A stretch of 64,000 nt of DNA from Dermanyssus gallinae (lineage: Eukaryota; Arthropoda; Arachnida; Mesostigmata; Dermanyssidae), in the NCBI GenBank assembly GCA_003439945.1, contig QVRM01006062.1, forward strand, positions 107,501 to 171,500, read 5' to 3'. Below, piece by piece: positions 1-10,405 of the stretch (position 1 is the first letter of the stretch; every line of letters begins with the position of its first letter). The position numbers and the translations under genes were made by a program. A model generated the notes under the pieces. The model saw only the letters and a program-made list of their open reading frames with translations, ran no database searches and was not told the origin of the DNA.

Positions 1-212
1 GATAGGAATTAGGAAACAGGAGAAGTACCTCGGGGTGATTCTCGACACGGAGCTGGCCGGAGCGAAACTTGTAAAATAAGTCGCGACAAGGACTCAGCGA
101 GCCGGCTTAATACTGGCGCGGATTATGCGAAGGATTGGGGGAGTGTCCGGGGAACTGCGGCTTCTAGGTTCGGTTGCCGAATCACTGTCTTTCTACGCAG
201 CGCCTGATGATG
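1..212 (+). mobile_element. Non-LTR retrotransposon fragment, R1-like reverse transcriptase C-terminal part (decayed)
   Basis: The + strand reads EKYLGVILDTEL, the usual RT 'KYLGV' segment after the palm domain, and then a stop. After a frame change it reads RIMRRIGGVSGELRLLGSV and SLSFYAAP, which matches the thumb region of R1-clade LINEs (RLMPNIGG...LL.SVV.S...YGAP in known members). The upstream part lies outside the window. The stop and frame change show it is dead. Clade assignment rests on memory of family motifs. Confidence 0.7.
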
Positions 213-1185
213 GATGAAATAAAAGGTTTAATACAATTCAGCATTTACTTCACCATAGAATTTGTAGAAAGTTTATCCAAGTTTCACAAGATGTCACAAT
301 GTGACTTTGGTCTCACAATATGTATTAAACTTTAGTTGATGAGGACGTTGAACGAAATATTTAATACGTTGATATAGTTATCGCTAGAGTGTTTTGATTA
401 TCCGGGCGCTCAAACATCGTGGCAATTGCAAACCCTCAAAAAATGAAAGTCACTTCCAATGAAAGAAAATGTATGAAAAGTCTGAATGTTGAATTAAAAG
501 AACGTTCAAAGGAATTTCGAAAACAACAAACTTAACTGCTAGAGCTAAAGAGACAATAGAACACACAGATGCTGGGTACATTAAAGATGCAGAGCTCAAA
601 AAATGGGTCAGACATCGATCTTGCCCATCTTGAGCACTTTGGTTGGCGGTGAACCAAATCGCAAAATACTTTTTGCAGAACCTATATTGCCATGAAAAAC
701 ACACCAACAACAAATGCAACACATAAATTACAAGAATGCGTGTTAAAAAAAATTCAAATCGTGATGAAAAACTCTTAGAAAACCAATTCGCTGGAAGCTT
801 TTACTGCAGCGTGCGAACTGCTGAAAAATGATTTAAGACGCATTGGTTTATAATAGTAATGTGTTATTAGTGTTTGCCTAGTTTTGCTCGTATGATAGCA
901 AATCATATAGCGTGTTGTCACTATAGTGCATAGAACCACATCAACTAACTACGTTGTTTGTCGAATACAGCAGCTTGACGCGCTTCCAACACTTGGGCGC
1001 AAAGTAAGTACTTTATCGCGGATATCGCTTTATATCATGAAACCATAATCTCGCGCGCTACCTATTAACTTCGTATGAGTGATCAAGCAGCCGTCTTAGG
1101 GGATAAATATCACTAGCAACGTGCAGGCGTTCCGTTTCTGGTTTTTGTGTCAATTAGAGCACATCTATCGATTTGAGATTCATTT

Positions 1186-1188
<3 letters not shown>
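213..1188. other. Intergenic, no gene recognised
   Basis: AT-rich DNA with only short open frames. None has a recognisable domain or good start context. No tRNA or repeat family was recognised. Confidence 0.5.

Positions 1189-1222
<34 letters not shown>
1189..1222. repeat. (AT)17 microsatellite
   Basis: Uninterrupted AT dinucleotide run about 200 bp upstream of the low-complexity protein gene. Confidence 0.95.
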
Positions 1223-1224
<2 letters not shown>

Positions 1225-1425
1225 ACACATTACGTGGCATTAGACTGTTAGCTGTCGACAGTGCCGACGACAGTCGCTAAGTGGAGTTTGAGTTGAGCTG
1301 TAGCAGCAGCAGCAGGAACAGTGGTGTGAGTGGTCCATCGCAGCTAGAACCTGACTGGTGGTGAACGATTCGTCGTTAAGATAGACAAGCTACGACTACT
1401 ACTACTACTGGAAAAGCCGACCTAG

Positions 1426-2466
1426 ATGGCCGACGCTGCAGGAGCGAATGCACTTGTGAACATGTTTGCGCGCGGAATTGCCAATCAGTTCGCAGGCGGC
1501 TCGGATGGCGTCGGCGGAGGCGGCGGTGGCGGCGGGGGTCCGGCTGCGGCCGCCGCCGCAGCCACCCCCGGTGCCGGTCAAGTGGCCGGTGGTCAGGCGG
1601 TCACGTGTGCTAACAACGCCGCCCAGTGTAATGCCGCCGCACTCGCCAACCCCGGCGGTGTAGGCTACAATCATCCGTCGGGCGTGCAAAACATGCAGCC
1701 CATGCACAGCTGTACTGGTGCAGTGCCGTCAGGGTACCACCACCATCATCATATGCAGCCGGCCATGAACGTAGCCCAGCCGATTTTCAACCAACCGTGC
1801 GCGATGCCGCAACAAATGTCGTCGTCGGCGTCGTCAATGTCCTCAGGTCAACAATATGGTCCGCTGTATGGCTCGCCCCACGTGCACATGGTGCCTGGCG
1901 CAGGACATCCGTGCATGGCGTCATCATATTCGGGCGCGCCCAACGTGCACGCTTCCGCTCAAAATCCAGCGCTGTTCTACCCTACAACGACAACACCAGC
2001 TGCTGCTGCTGCAGCAGGAGGTGCAGCAGGTGCTAATGCAGGAATCGCACCCGCGGCGCCGGGGGTACCCGCTCAACCGGCCGTTCAGTATCCGGCGATG
2101 TTTAACGCACAAACATTTCAGCCCATGGCCGCGTTCAATCCAACGGGATATAATCCAGCGGCAGTCGCCGCTGGGTATACTTCGAACCCGGCCGCGTACA
2201 ACCCCCATCTGAGCCTGTATAATGCGGCGGCTGGATACAACGTGGCCGGATTTAATCCGGGCGCGTATGCTCATTTCGCTGGATATTATCCGGGAGCGTA
2301 CAGCCAATCGGTCGGGTACAACCCGGGCGCGTACAATGCAACTGGATATCATCATAACCCGGCCGGATACCAGATGGGTGGCTGCAATCCGGGTGCGTAC
2401 AACCCAGCGATGTACTATCCAACGGCATACAATCCTGCCGCGTTTCGTCATCCGGGAATGCCGTGA
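1426..2466 (+). CDS. Low-complexity Gly/Ala/Tyr/Asn/Pro-rich protein with GYNPxAY repeats
   Basis: The 346-codon open frame starts at ATG and ends in TGA. Its GC content is clearly higher than its AT-rich surroundings. Seen in the protein: a short N-terminus (residues 1-24) without signal peptide; a poly-Gly run (about 28-38); poly-Ala tracts (about 40-46 and 192-197); a His5 run (105-109); and a C-terminal zone (about 238-341) of imperfect NPGAY/NPAAY/GYNP units, roughly one every 6-16 residues. There is no transmembrane segment and no catalytic motif. A (TA)n tract and a CAG-rich 5' leader lie upstream, and an AATAAA follows 174 bp after the stop, so it may be a single-exon transcript. The composition resembles disordered or prion-like proteins or structural (cuticle, silk, egg-shell) proteins, and I cannot choose between them. 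I do not recognise a family. Missing 5' exons cannot be excluded. Confidence 0.7.
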   Translation: MADAAGANALVNMFARGIANQFAGGSDGVGGGGGGGGGPAAAAAAATPGAGQVAGGQAVTCANNAAQCNAAALANPGGVGYNHPSGVQNMQPMHSCTGAVPSGYHHHHHMQPAMNVAQPIFNQPCAMPQQMSSSASSMSSGQQYGPLYGSPHVHMVPGAGHPCMASSYSGAPNVHASAQNPALFYPTTTTPAAAAAAGGAAGANAGIAPAAPGVPAQPAVQYPAMFNAQTFQPMAAFNPTGYNPAAVAAGYTSNPAAYNPHLSLYNAAAGYNVAGFNPGAYAHFAGYYPGAYSQSVGYNPGAYNATGYHHNPAGYQMGGCNPGAYNPAMYYPTAYNPAAFRHPGMP

Positions 2467-2639
2467 AGCGTTGTCGGACCGACGACGACGTCGTTGTTGT
2501 TGTTGTGGTGGTGGTCGTTAATCACGACATGTCGCGGCACGATAAGATTGATGTCCTTGATGTCGCTGTGCATTTTCGCAATCTGTCGCCAGCAAGTCGG
2601 CGCTGCTCCTGCTGCTACGGGGAACCTTCGCTTTATTCT

Positions 2640-2645
2640 AATAAA
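2640..2645 (+). promoter_or_regulatory. Polyadenylation signal AATAAA for the low-complexity protein gene
   Basis: Perfect AATAAA 174 bp downstream of the TGA at 2466, followed by a T/GT-rich stretch (TGTTCTGTGTCTTGTTGC) that fits a downstream element. Confidence 0.55.
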
Positions 2646-2814
2646 ATAGTTCTTTTATCAATTGCGAAGCACTTGTATGTTCTGTGTCTTGTTGCTTCCA
2701 CACGCACCCACGCGCCTAGTGAATAATGTCGTGTTTTTTGTTAACTATTGAAACCTCTGGAGCAAATTCTAACTTGCGGAATTACTCTTTGAGTCGCCAT
2801 ATATTCAACGACTA

Positions 2815-3055
2815 TAGACAAGCGTCTTAGAGTCGTTTAGAATAACGCGATTAGAACCATAATTGGCCTTCCTTGTCGTGCGGGTGTGACTCCGGGGTAC
2901 ACTACGCTCGGGCTTCTCAACCTTGATCAGCTGACACGCCTAAAGTTAGCGGTACTAGCTTTTAAGGCGCAAAACAATGGAATTCCTTCAATTAGTGTTT
3001 TTGAGTTTGCTCATGCTTGCTTTGGGCATGTCAATATAATTTGATTGATTGATTG
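2815..3055 (+). mobile_element. CR1/jockey-type LINE 3' end with (TTGA)n tail, pseudogene
   Basis: Translation gives AIRTIIGLPCRAGVTPGY, then LGLLNLDQLTRLKLAVLAFK and NNGIP. This is the conserved C-terminal region of jockey/CR1-like RT proteins ('AIR.I.GLP...TP.Y..LGLL.L..L...KLA..AFK'). A TAG interrupts the frame just before it (near 2837). The sequence ends in a short TTGATTGATTGATTGA tail (about 3040-3055), as typical for CR1/L2-like 3' ends. Only the last part of the element is present (5' truncated). Confidence 0.75.
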
Positions 3056-3629
3056 AACAGTACATACTATATTTAGTAAATCTTCGTTATTTATTTGATG
3101 CTAGACCGGCGTATGTCTATGCCCTCTATAATCGTATCTTACATATTTGCTGGAAAGTTAAAGTATGCTACGACGTGCTGGCACATCTACTGAAGACCCA
3201 CGTAATGGCAGTATGGTACAAAATATTTACTAAGTTGCTCTTTGATCTTGAATAGGTTCAATTCGCGGTATTTTACTTAATTTGACTTGCTGTCGCAGGT
3301 TGGTACAAAGTCCATTCTTATCTCACAAAACTCGCTTACCTAATAATGTTTTGGGCCAGCGGAACAACAAGCTTGGACTTGTACTGCTCTTAGATCCACT
3401 TCTGTTGATGAAGCTCTCATCATTCAGGATAATGTCGTCGTCATTGCTGTCAGTTCGTGCCGTTGCTGCTGTATATCTGTGTGAGAAAATCCGTCCCATT
3501 CGGGCAATTCGGGCGATTGCCCTCCTTCGCAGGAAAGATCCGCCAGTGAGGGCGGATGATGTCTTTACAGCTCCTCAAGGGATAAGAGGGAAACTACGGT
3601 AGTGAGCACAGTCCGGCGGGGAAAAGCCC
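3056..3629. other. Intergenic, no gene recognised
   Basis: Several short open frames without recognisable domains. There is a locally repetitive GGGCAATTCGGGCGATTGCC stretch near 3500-3520. Confidence 0.4.
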
Positions 3630-4260
3630 GGCTCGCTGTTAAACCTTGGCGACACAGTCCGCAGTGTTCTTCGGCGAGCGCTGGCCGTGTGTTGCGTTAG
3701 CCGGTACAGATACAGCATTACGTTGCTATTAATGCCTTAACGATAGGGATTTTCTTCCTCTCATTCTAACCATTGCTTCTGTACTCGTCTTCTTCTTTAG
3801 CCGGGCCACGGCGACCCCCTGGGTATCCGCTACCGGCTTCCTATTCCCAGCCATTGCCCGCCCGGCTCCCAACGACTCGCGACAATTTTCCGAGGCTTTT
3901 CGTTTGGCGCCCTCAGCGCACCCCTCCCCCTCTGACACTGTGTCTTCACCAACGTAGTGATCCGTTCTCACTTTGTCGAAGGGAATTTGTCCTTTTTTTT
4001 CGGGGTCTGCTCTTCTCGTGGTCTGTTGCTACTGTTGGAGCTGCTTTCGTGTTTTTTTTTCTGTACATCTATACGCCTTGCTCTGCCTTGTCCCTCCTCT
4101 ATCCTGTCCCAAGTAGTCACCTACGTATCTCTATGTATCATAACCTACTCGATATATCACTATCATCCGTCCTAAATGTGTCGCTTCTGTCCCTCGTGCT
4201 TAGTATCTGTCCCTCTTTCGGTCTCGTTTCTCGCAGCTCATCTCTGCCTCACATTTGAGA
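3630..4260. repeat. Dispersed/segmental repeat, copy 1 (partner at 46275-46800)
   Basis: Collinear similarity to 46275-46800. Shared blocks include GTTAAACCTTG near 3640, TACCGGCTTC near 3830, and CTCACTTTGTCGA followed by AATTTGTCC near 3966-3990 (AATTTGCCC in the partner). Similarity is patchy, perhaps 65-75% by eye, so the split is old. It could be the 3' part of an unrecognised mobile element or part of a segmental duplication that includes the chemoreceptor downstream. Confidence 0.55.
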
Positions 4261-6045
4261 CCAACAGGTTGCTACTGTAGTCCGAAGCACTACCCGAAAC
4301 TTCCTTAACGCTTTCTTTGCCGTCATCTCCAATCAAGTGATTGCTTAACTCCGTGCCCTGTTTACTTTTCCCTCCTTTGAGAAACTCTATCGGGAGTCAA
4401 GACGATTTGGATGCTAGCTCCGAAGGTGCTACGTGATAAGGTTGCGGTTGCTCTTTCAGGCATCTTTTTGCCTGGCAGCCGACTTAACCAATAAGTGGAA
4501 AAGCTGCCTTGTGCTTAAAGCAGTGGTAGCAGAATGGAAGGCCACAGACACTTCACATGACGTGCTTCAGCCAGTTGACTCGATTCGGTCATTAGCGTCG
4601 ATTGTTTTTTTCTTTTTTAAGTGGCGTTTCGTTTATAATTTGCATATATTTGAATTCATAGAAATAGTATATGGAACTCCCCTGCTACACCAGATCGGTA
4701 TCACAATGAACCATGCACTGTCAGAAACCACACGCTATTACCAAGTGGTAACTCGGCTTCATAAAAAATAAGTGAACTTTATAAGTCTTCTGGTCACTCT
4801 CTTTTATTCCGCAAGATATAACGTCTCGTCCACATCCATACGATGCAATGAGTGAGAGCATTTTTGAGCGACCGTCACTTTCAACTAAACGTTGGTGATA
4901 GACTTAGTCGGCCTTATGACGCATTATCTGGTGCATATTATTATATTATATCCTTCTGTGCACGATTTTTGTTCTGGACATAAAGAAGTACCTGCTACCC
5001 AACGTCAAACATACAGATTGTTCTCCTGTCTGGTCGCCCTATCCGACCAGGTACAGAAGGTTAGTGGAAGGCTTCCAAGACGCGCTCCGGGGGCGTATTT
5101 ACGCTATTTGGCCGCTAGAACACATACTAGAGGCAATACATACGTGATCATGCTAAATTGTACCACACACCCCTTTTATGTGATAATAAAGATGTCTATA
5201 TGTATTATGTCATTTGCGTCGGTGGCTTCAGCTCAAGTCGGGCGGAATCTAACTAAAAAGTATTAGTTTGTTTAATCAAAGAAAGAAATTTTCTAATTGA
5301 CCTTCAGATGTATTACCATCGAAAGCTTTGAATAAATAGCATATCTGTTCTCAAATAACCTGTTTTGCTATTTTGATGGAGAACCAAAAGGCTGCTGTTC
5401 CAGATTACGTTTAGTGTACGCCGGAAGATGAATTGCGGGCGTCTTGGGCCTCTGTTTCTCTGGTCGCGGATGCGTCTTGCTACCTAAACAGGTTTGACTT
5501 CTTGTCCCTTCTTGTCAAGACTACCTTGTTGGTACAGCCCAGAACAATGCGTCGGAGGCGCCACCTTGTGTTTTCCACTACAAGAAGCCCTGGGAGGCTC
5601 TGGAGCCCTGGGAGGCCCTGGGAATTGGAGGCCCTGCAGATAACTCAGGAGACACCAGTAGCTATAGCTATAGAGAAAAATCAAGTTAAGAAAACATATC
5701 GAATAACAATATTGAAATTACCAGACTCTGAGGGTTTCGCCGACATTATATTGCTATAGTGGTTAATTCAAAGCAAACGGCTCAATATGTCGCTTCAATC
5801 GATCAAGTAGTAAAGAGCTTATCTGGCAGCTGATCTTCGTGCGTGTGCCGTCGTACGCCACACAATCTACGTCGCCTTGCTATTGGCCGGTCGAGCAGGA
5901 GAATATTCAGTCGCTATTTCTATACTTTAAGGAAGGAAAATTTACATATCGGTCAGGAGAAGCGAGCTTAGGCCCCCCGAGAACAGCATTTACGCGACGC
6001 AATAGAAAGCCCCCCCCCCCGTGCATGAAATCTCTGATTCATGCG
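4261..6045. other. Intergenic, no gene recognised
   Basis: Unremarkable AT-leaning DNA with a few open frames of about 100-125 codons that have no domain. A GGGAGGCTC/GGGAGGCCC triplication lies near 5590-5625 and a C10 run at 6011-6020 just 3' of the chemoreceptor stop. No clear polyadenylation signal for the minus-strand gene was found by eye. Confidence 0.4.
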
Positions 6046-7281
6046 TCAATTTGCCGCAGTCGGCTGTCGAGCCATTTTGATGCTGTCAAACTTCGCCATA
6101 AACTTGTAGTCGAACTGCAGTAGCACACCGATGCACGTGACGACCGAGACGAGGTAGGAAATGAACGCAGCCTTGGAAAGCACGAAGCTGTCCGATATCC
6201 TGAGCGCGTCTAGCTGACGATCGAACGCGAACAGTTTTCGCAGACGTTCCTGGTCGTCGGCGGCGAGTCCACAGATCGGCGCGTACGAAGCAATGCGAAA
6301 CGCCGCACGGTGGCTTGTCAGGACGATGCGACTGCTGCCGCAGGCTGCCGCGTACGTGAGCGCGATCTGTATCGCGGGACCGACGAGGCCGCACATGGCG
6401 CCGAGACTCAGATGCCAGGTGAACGCCCTGACGGCATTGTGGTACGCCATCGAGAAGATCTTCATGTACATGAGCAGCAGCGGGGTGCTGAACGTTCGGT
6501 TGACGATCGAGGTCAGCGCACGGATTTGGTGTTTGTCGTCGACCAGCGGCGACGAGAACCGCGCCCGCCCGCTGCTGATGTCCGCCAGCGCCGCGTCGAG
6601 TCTCTCGAGTCGTCGATAGATGACGGCCTCACTCTGCAGGTAGATGAACTGGAACAGGTAGAGCAGTTGTCGCGTGTGCGGCCCGCAGAACGCGTTGGCT
6701 AGTTGAAGTGCTCGAACGACCACCGACATTGGCTCGGCGGTGTTGCCTACGCAGGCCGAGCTGACGAAATAGTACACGTCGATTGTGCTCAGTAGCAGCC
6801 ACATGGGCACCCAAAGCAGAAACATGTTCCGATCGAAGAGCTCAACGTTCGCGGTCAGCACCTCGTTAAGGCCCTGTTCGTTCACCCAAAGACGCCGCGC
6901 CAGTAGGCCCATTAGGGCGACGTTGTTGATCATGTAGGCCACGTAGAAGACGTCGTCTGTGCTCGCCAATTTCTTCATGAGGTAGCCGTGCTCGAGGACT
7001 CGGTTGAGTGCGTACACGGACCAACTGGCCACCACCATAGTGCGAACGGCGATAATCATCCAAGAACGTCCTACGGTCGTATGGTCGGGTGGCCTGTCGA
7101 ACCAATGGTGTTCTTGGCAATTTGACGCAACCATTGCTGCTGCTGCTGTCGGAGGCGGCCATCGTCCAAGATCTAGGCCGCAGAGAGCGCCGAACAACTT
7201 GAGATATGCAGCGGTCACCTTTTCCGTCATCGTGTGTCGGCGTTTACCAGGCGCCGAACAAGCGCCCTTAACGACTGTCAT
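6046..7281 (-). CDS. Gustatory-receptor-family chemoreceptor (7tm_7)
   Basis: The 411-residue open frame begins at the ATG at 7281 (the frame is open 9 bp further to a GTG) and stops with TGA at 6048-6046. An in-frame ATG at residue 18 is an alternative start. Length fits insect and mite GRs (350-450 aa). Likely membrane segments: about 74-93, 110-128, 153-175, 184-215, 264-283, 290-313 and 371-390. The family signature TYhhhhhQF near the end of TM7 is present as T382-C-IGVLL-Q389-F390, with Cys in place of Tyr. The region before it (DDQERLRKLFAFDRQLDAL) fits the intracellular loop that precedes TM7. GRs are ligand-gated cation channels with an inverted topology, located in sensory neuron dendrites. 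The ligand cannot be deduced. No intron is needed in this frame, although short 5' exons cannot be excluded. A decayed paralogue lies at 50755-51640 on the same strand. Confidence 0.85.
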   Translation of the reverse strand: MTVVKGACSAPGKRRHTMTEKVTAAYLKLFGALCGLDLGRWPPPTAAAAMVASNCQEHHWFDRPPDHTTVGRSWMIIAVRTMVVASWSVYALNRVLEHGYLMKKLASTDDVFYVAYMINNVALMGLLARRLWVNEQGLNEVLTANVELFDRNMFLLWVPMWLLLSTIDVYYFVSSACVGNTAEPMSVVVRALQLANAFCGPHTRQLLYLFQFIYLQSEAVIYRRLERLDAALADISSGRARFSSPLVDDKHQIRALTSIVNRTFSTPLLLMYMKIFSMAYHNAVRAFTWHLSLGAMCGLVGPAIQIALTYAAACGSSRIVLTSHRAAFRIASYAPICGLAADDQERLRKLFAFDRQLDALRISDSFVLSKAAFISYLVSVVTCIGVLLQFDYKFMAKFDSIKMARQPTAAN

Positions 7282-7620
7282 AGCACACACCTACGTTAAG
7301 CGCGTGCAAACACGTCGCGTCAGAGTTGGGCAGTGTCGACGCTGGCTCGATTGGACGAGCTCTCCGTGAGTCTGCGGAGATCCAGAAACGAATCGCGAGT
7401 AATCGCGCCTCACACTCTTTCCGCGCCGTTTGACACTCTTCTTTCTTTCTTTCTTTCTCTCTCTCTCTCGATGTCGAAGCAGAATCTCTTTCCGGCAAGG
7501 TGACAGACGGGCGGAGGTTGAGCACGTTGTTTCCGCTGTAGAACTGGCTGCACGTTGAACCAGCTCGTTCAGTGCGCACGTATATCAGAATGTTGTGTTT
7601 AGGCTGGCAGGGTTCTGCAT
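7282..7620 (-). promoter_or_regulatory. Chemoreceptor 5' flank, partly conserved with the pseudogene copy
   Basis: Blocks in this flank recur upstream of the decayed receptor at 51760-52000. Examples are CACGTTGTTTCCGCTGTAG (7531-7549) against CACGTTCTTTCCGCTATCA, followed in both by CTGGCTGCACG. The same order continues with CAGTGCGCACGTATATCAGAATG (in the partner, CCGTGCGCACG...CATACAAGAATG). A (CTTT)n(CT)n tract lies at about 7440-7470. The homology may reflect promoter or 5' leader, or simply the extent of the duplicated segment. I see no certain TATA box. Confidence 0.45.
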
Positions 7621-7915
7621 GCACGTTACCGAGCGATCTACTCATAATACTTCAGACCAGGCTGTGTGTAGCATGCAAATCTACTTTAATCACGCGAAGT
7701 GCCGCTACTATTCAGCTGAGAGCGGCGGAGACGGCTGCCGCCGCCGGCCGCAGCTGCCGCATCGCTAGTAAATCGATCAGACAGACAATTTCTCAGCTTA
7801 AGGCCTTCTTTCAAACGGGAACCGATCGTGGACGCATTCTCTGCTATGTAACAATGATGGCGTCGGTAAACGCTTCCCAAAGCACAATTTGCGCAGTACG
7901 GCATTGTAAACACAT

Positions 7916-7922
<7 letters not shown>
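7621..7922. other. Intergenic, no gene recognised
   Basis: Short stretch between the receptor 5' flank and a long (AT)n tract. It contains a GC-rich patch around 7730-7765 but no gene. Confidence 0.4.

Positions 7923-8009
<87 letters not shown>
7923..8009. repeat. (AT)n microsatellite, about 43 copies
   Basis: Uninterrupted AT dinucleotide array. The apparent 'YIYIYI' peptides here are translation artefacts. Confidence 0.97.
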
Positions 8010-8012
<3 letters not shown>

Positions 8013-8117
8013 GCATCCTGTAATCGCCCATAAAATAGCTACACGCACAGTTTGCGACGATGGAGTGTATACAATGAAACACGATCGATAAGCAGCGTTT
8101 TTATAAACACATTATCT

Positions 8118-8120
<3 letters not shown>

Positions 8121-8153
<33 letters not shown>
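8121..8153. repeat. (AT)n microsatellite, about 16 copies
   Basis: Second AT run 110 bp after the first. Confidence 0.95.
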
Positions 8154-8156
<3 letters not shown>

Positions 8157-9409
8157 AGTTTTATAATTTTATAGAAAACATTTTTGCAAATTAATTTCAT
8201 AATGTAACGCTTGATTGAGCTAAATGACACTCACGTTGAGAATTTTCATTTAATAACACAATTGGCTATTACAGTTAGGATTTATAAGTGCCCCAAGCTC
8301 GAACAAGTGATTTGATAAGTTTGAGCTAGCATAGAACAGTCACATTACATTCTTTAACATGGTAGTATAGAGGCAGACAAACCTTTGCAATTGTATCAAA
8401 TAATTAACTCCATTGCAAGTACTTGAAATCTTTAGTTATCCCTCTCTCTCTATCTTTATATATATATTACCTGCAGTAACTGAAGACGTACTGTCATGCA
8501 TTTGCATAGATATATTTCCATTTCCCGAGCGATCGTATCAAGTTTAATTGGCGCTAACTGGGTGGAAAATTCCGCGGCATGGCGCCTTTTTCACTGAACG
8601 GAATATGCATATATTAAGACATTGAAGGGGCCTAATTAGTGAATTACGGAGCACATTGAAGAAATGCATATTTTTGTCAAACTATTATAATTTAAACGTA
8701 TAAAACACAACTGTTGTATTCGCAACACGGTTATAAATAATAAAAGCAAACATTCGTATACAGAGGGAGAAGAAAGAGACAGCAAAATATTCTTTGCTGC
8801 CAAACCGTATTTAAATTCATAAAATGCGTGTATCTTGCTGAACTTCCCAAGACCCTTAGTCCTAAAATGTTTTGCGGGGATTTCTATCGTAAATTTTAGC
8901 GTTCGGCGGGGCGCACGTGGAGCTGTCCCTCAAACTGAACAAAATAAGCTGCAGTGTTAACATACGTACAAGTTGTTGCTCAAAGGAAAAGTTTAACATA
9001 ATTTATTAAATAATGCACCAGGTTACTACACTAGACCAACGCAAAGGATCCGGGTATTTAAAGCAACCGTATCAATGCTGCCGCAGTGTATGGTTGGGCT
9101 CCTTCAAGAATATGGTGCACCTGATATACGTTTATCATTAGAATGATCATAATGTACAGCTGAAAAAAAAACGAATGCCTACATATACTGCGAGCAACCG
9201 AAGTGTAATGAAAACTACACAAATATGACAAAAACGTCGTTAAACTACCCACTTGCCAAACAAACACGCGCAACAAAATGGTTGTTGTTATAAACCATTG
9301 TCTATTGAAATATCCAAGTTTATAAGTTTTGCATAACAGAATACGAACTTGTTTGGCAAACAAATCGTAATATTTTATGCAACACATGATGAAATTGGAT
9401 ATATGTATG

Positions 9410-9413
<4 letters not shown>
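8154..9413. other. Intergenic, no gene recognised
   Basis: AT-rich, with no open frame of interest. A short (CT)n/(TA)n stretch lies near 8441-8467. Confidence 0.45.

Positions 9414-9484
<71 letters not shown>
9414..9484. repeat. (TA)n microsatellite
   Basis: TA dinucleotides that grade directly into the hexamer array to the right. Confidence 0.95.
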
Positions 9485-9485
<1 letters not shown>

Positions 9486-9637
9486 TATATTTATATTTAT
9501 ATTTATATTTATATTTATATTTATATTTATATTTATATTTATATTTATATTTATATTTATATTTATATTTATATTTATATTATATTTATATTTATATTTA
9601 TATTTATATTTATATTTATATTTATATTTATATTTAT
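9485..9637. repeat. (TTATAT)n hexamer minisatellite, about 25 copies
   Basis: Nearly perfect 6-bp units with one phase slip near 9579-9582. All three forward frames stay open because neither TA nor TTATAT units make in-phase stops except in some registers. This is not coding. Confidence 0.95.
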
Positions 9638-10318
9638 GTGTAAAATGGTAATGACTAAAATGGATCCCTGCTTGGGCTCTATTGGAACGATCGGACATGC
9701 TTAAAACATATGATTAGAGCATTAATTTGCCAACGATACACAGACGCGTCTTAGGAGGAAGGTTCTACCAGATGTATTTTTAGCAGTTTTATATAAAAAG
9801 CGTACATTTAGTTCATCACCAAAATCAACGTAAATATAGTCACCAACATAAAACTGGAGATACTATTGAGGGAGGAAAACATGCAGGCCATGATAGATCA
9901 TCGTCTTTCAACCCGGCGCTGGTAGTCAAAATTATACCCTGATATTAATACAAAACTCACCTACCACGCTACGTTGCATAAAAGTCAGTCGTGCAAATAG
10001 AGAGCAAGCACGCAATATAAAGACATACAGAAAGCAAAAAGGAAACCATTTGTAGGACTTGCTTATAAAGAGAGCTAAATGCCAGTGTGATATGTTTCTA
10101 TCTGTCAGCATAACAAATGGCAACATAGATGAGCAAGCAGCAATCGACATTTGAACAAACGGCACCAGACGCACCGCAGGATGCCAAATTAGCAGTATTT
10201 TGTGCATGACTGTATATGCTCTGTCGCCTGCAGCTAGTATCTATCGTTTGACTGATGCCCCAAGTAGACTAAAACCAACGTTAGTATACGTTCTTCGGCA
10301 CAGCTGCACAGTGTGCTG

Positions 10319-10320
<2 letters not shown>
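9638..10320. other. Intergenic, no gene recognised
   Basis: No domain-bearing open frame and no recognised repeat. Confidence 0.45.

Positions 10321-10402
<82 letters not shown>
10321..10402. repeat. (AT)41 microsatellite
   Basis: Uninterrupted AT run. Confidence 0.97.

Positions 10403-10405
<3 letters not shown>

Noticed and set aside
1924..2451. 175-codon minus-strand frame with RVR/SGRV repeats
   Set aside because: Antisense shadow of the repetitive plus-strand gene at 1426-2466.
1426..2466. Possible silk, chorion or cuticle protein identity
   Set aside because: No signal peptide and no family motif, so the composition alone does not justify a name.
6086..7162. Several open frames overlapping the receptor gene on both strands
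   Set aside because: Shadows of the GC-rich receptor coding sequence.
9349..9704. Open frames of Tyr-Ile or Phe-Ile repeats
   Set aside because: Direct translation of AT-only microsatellites.
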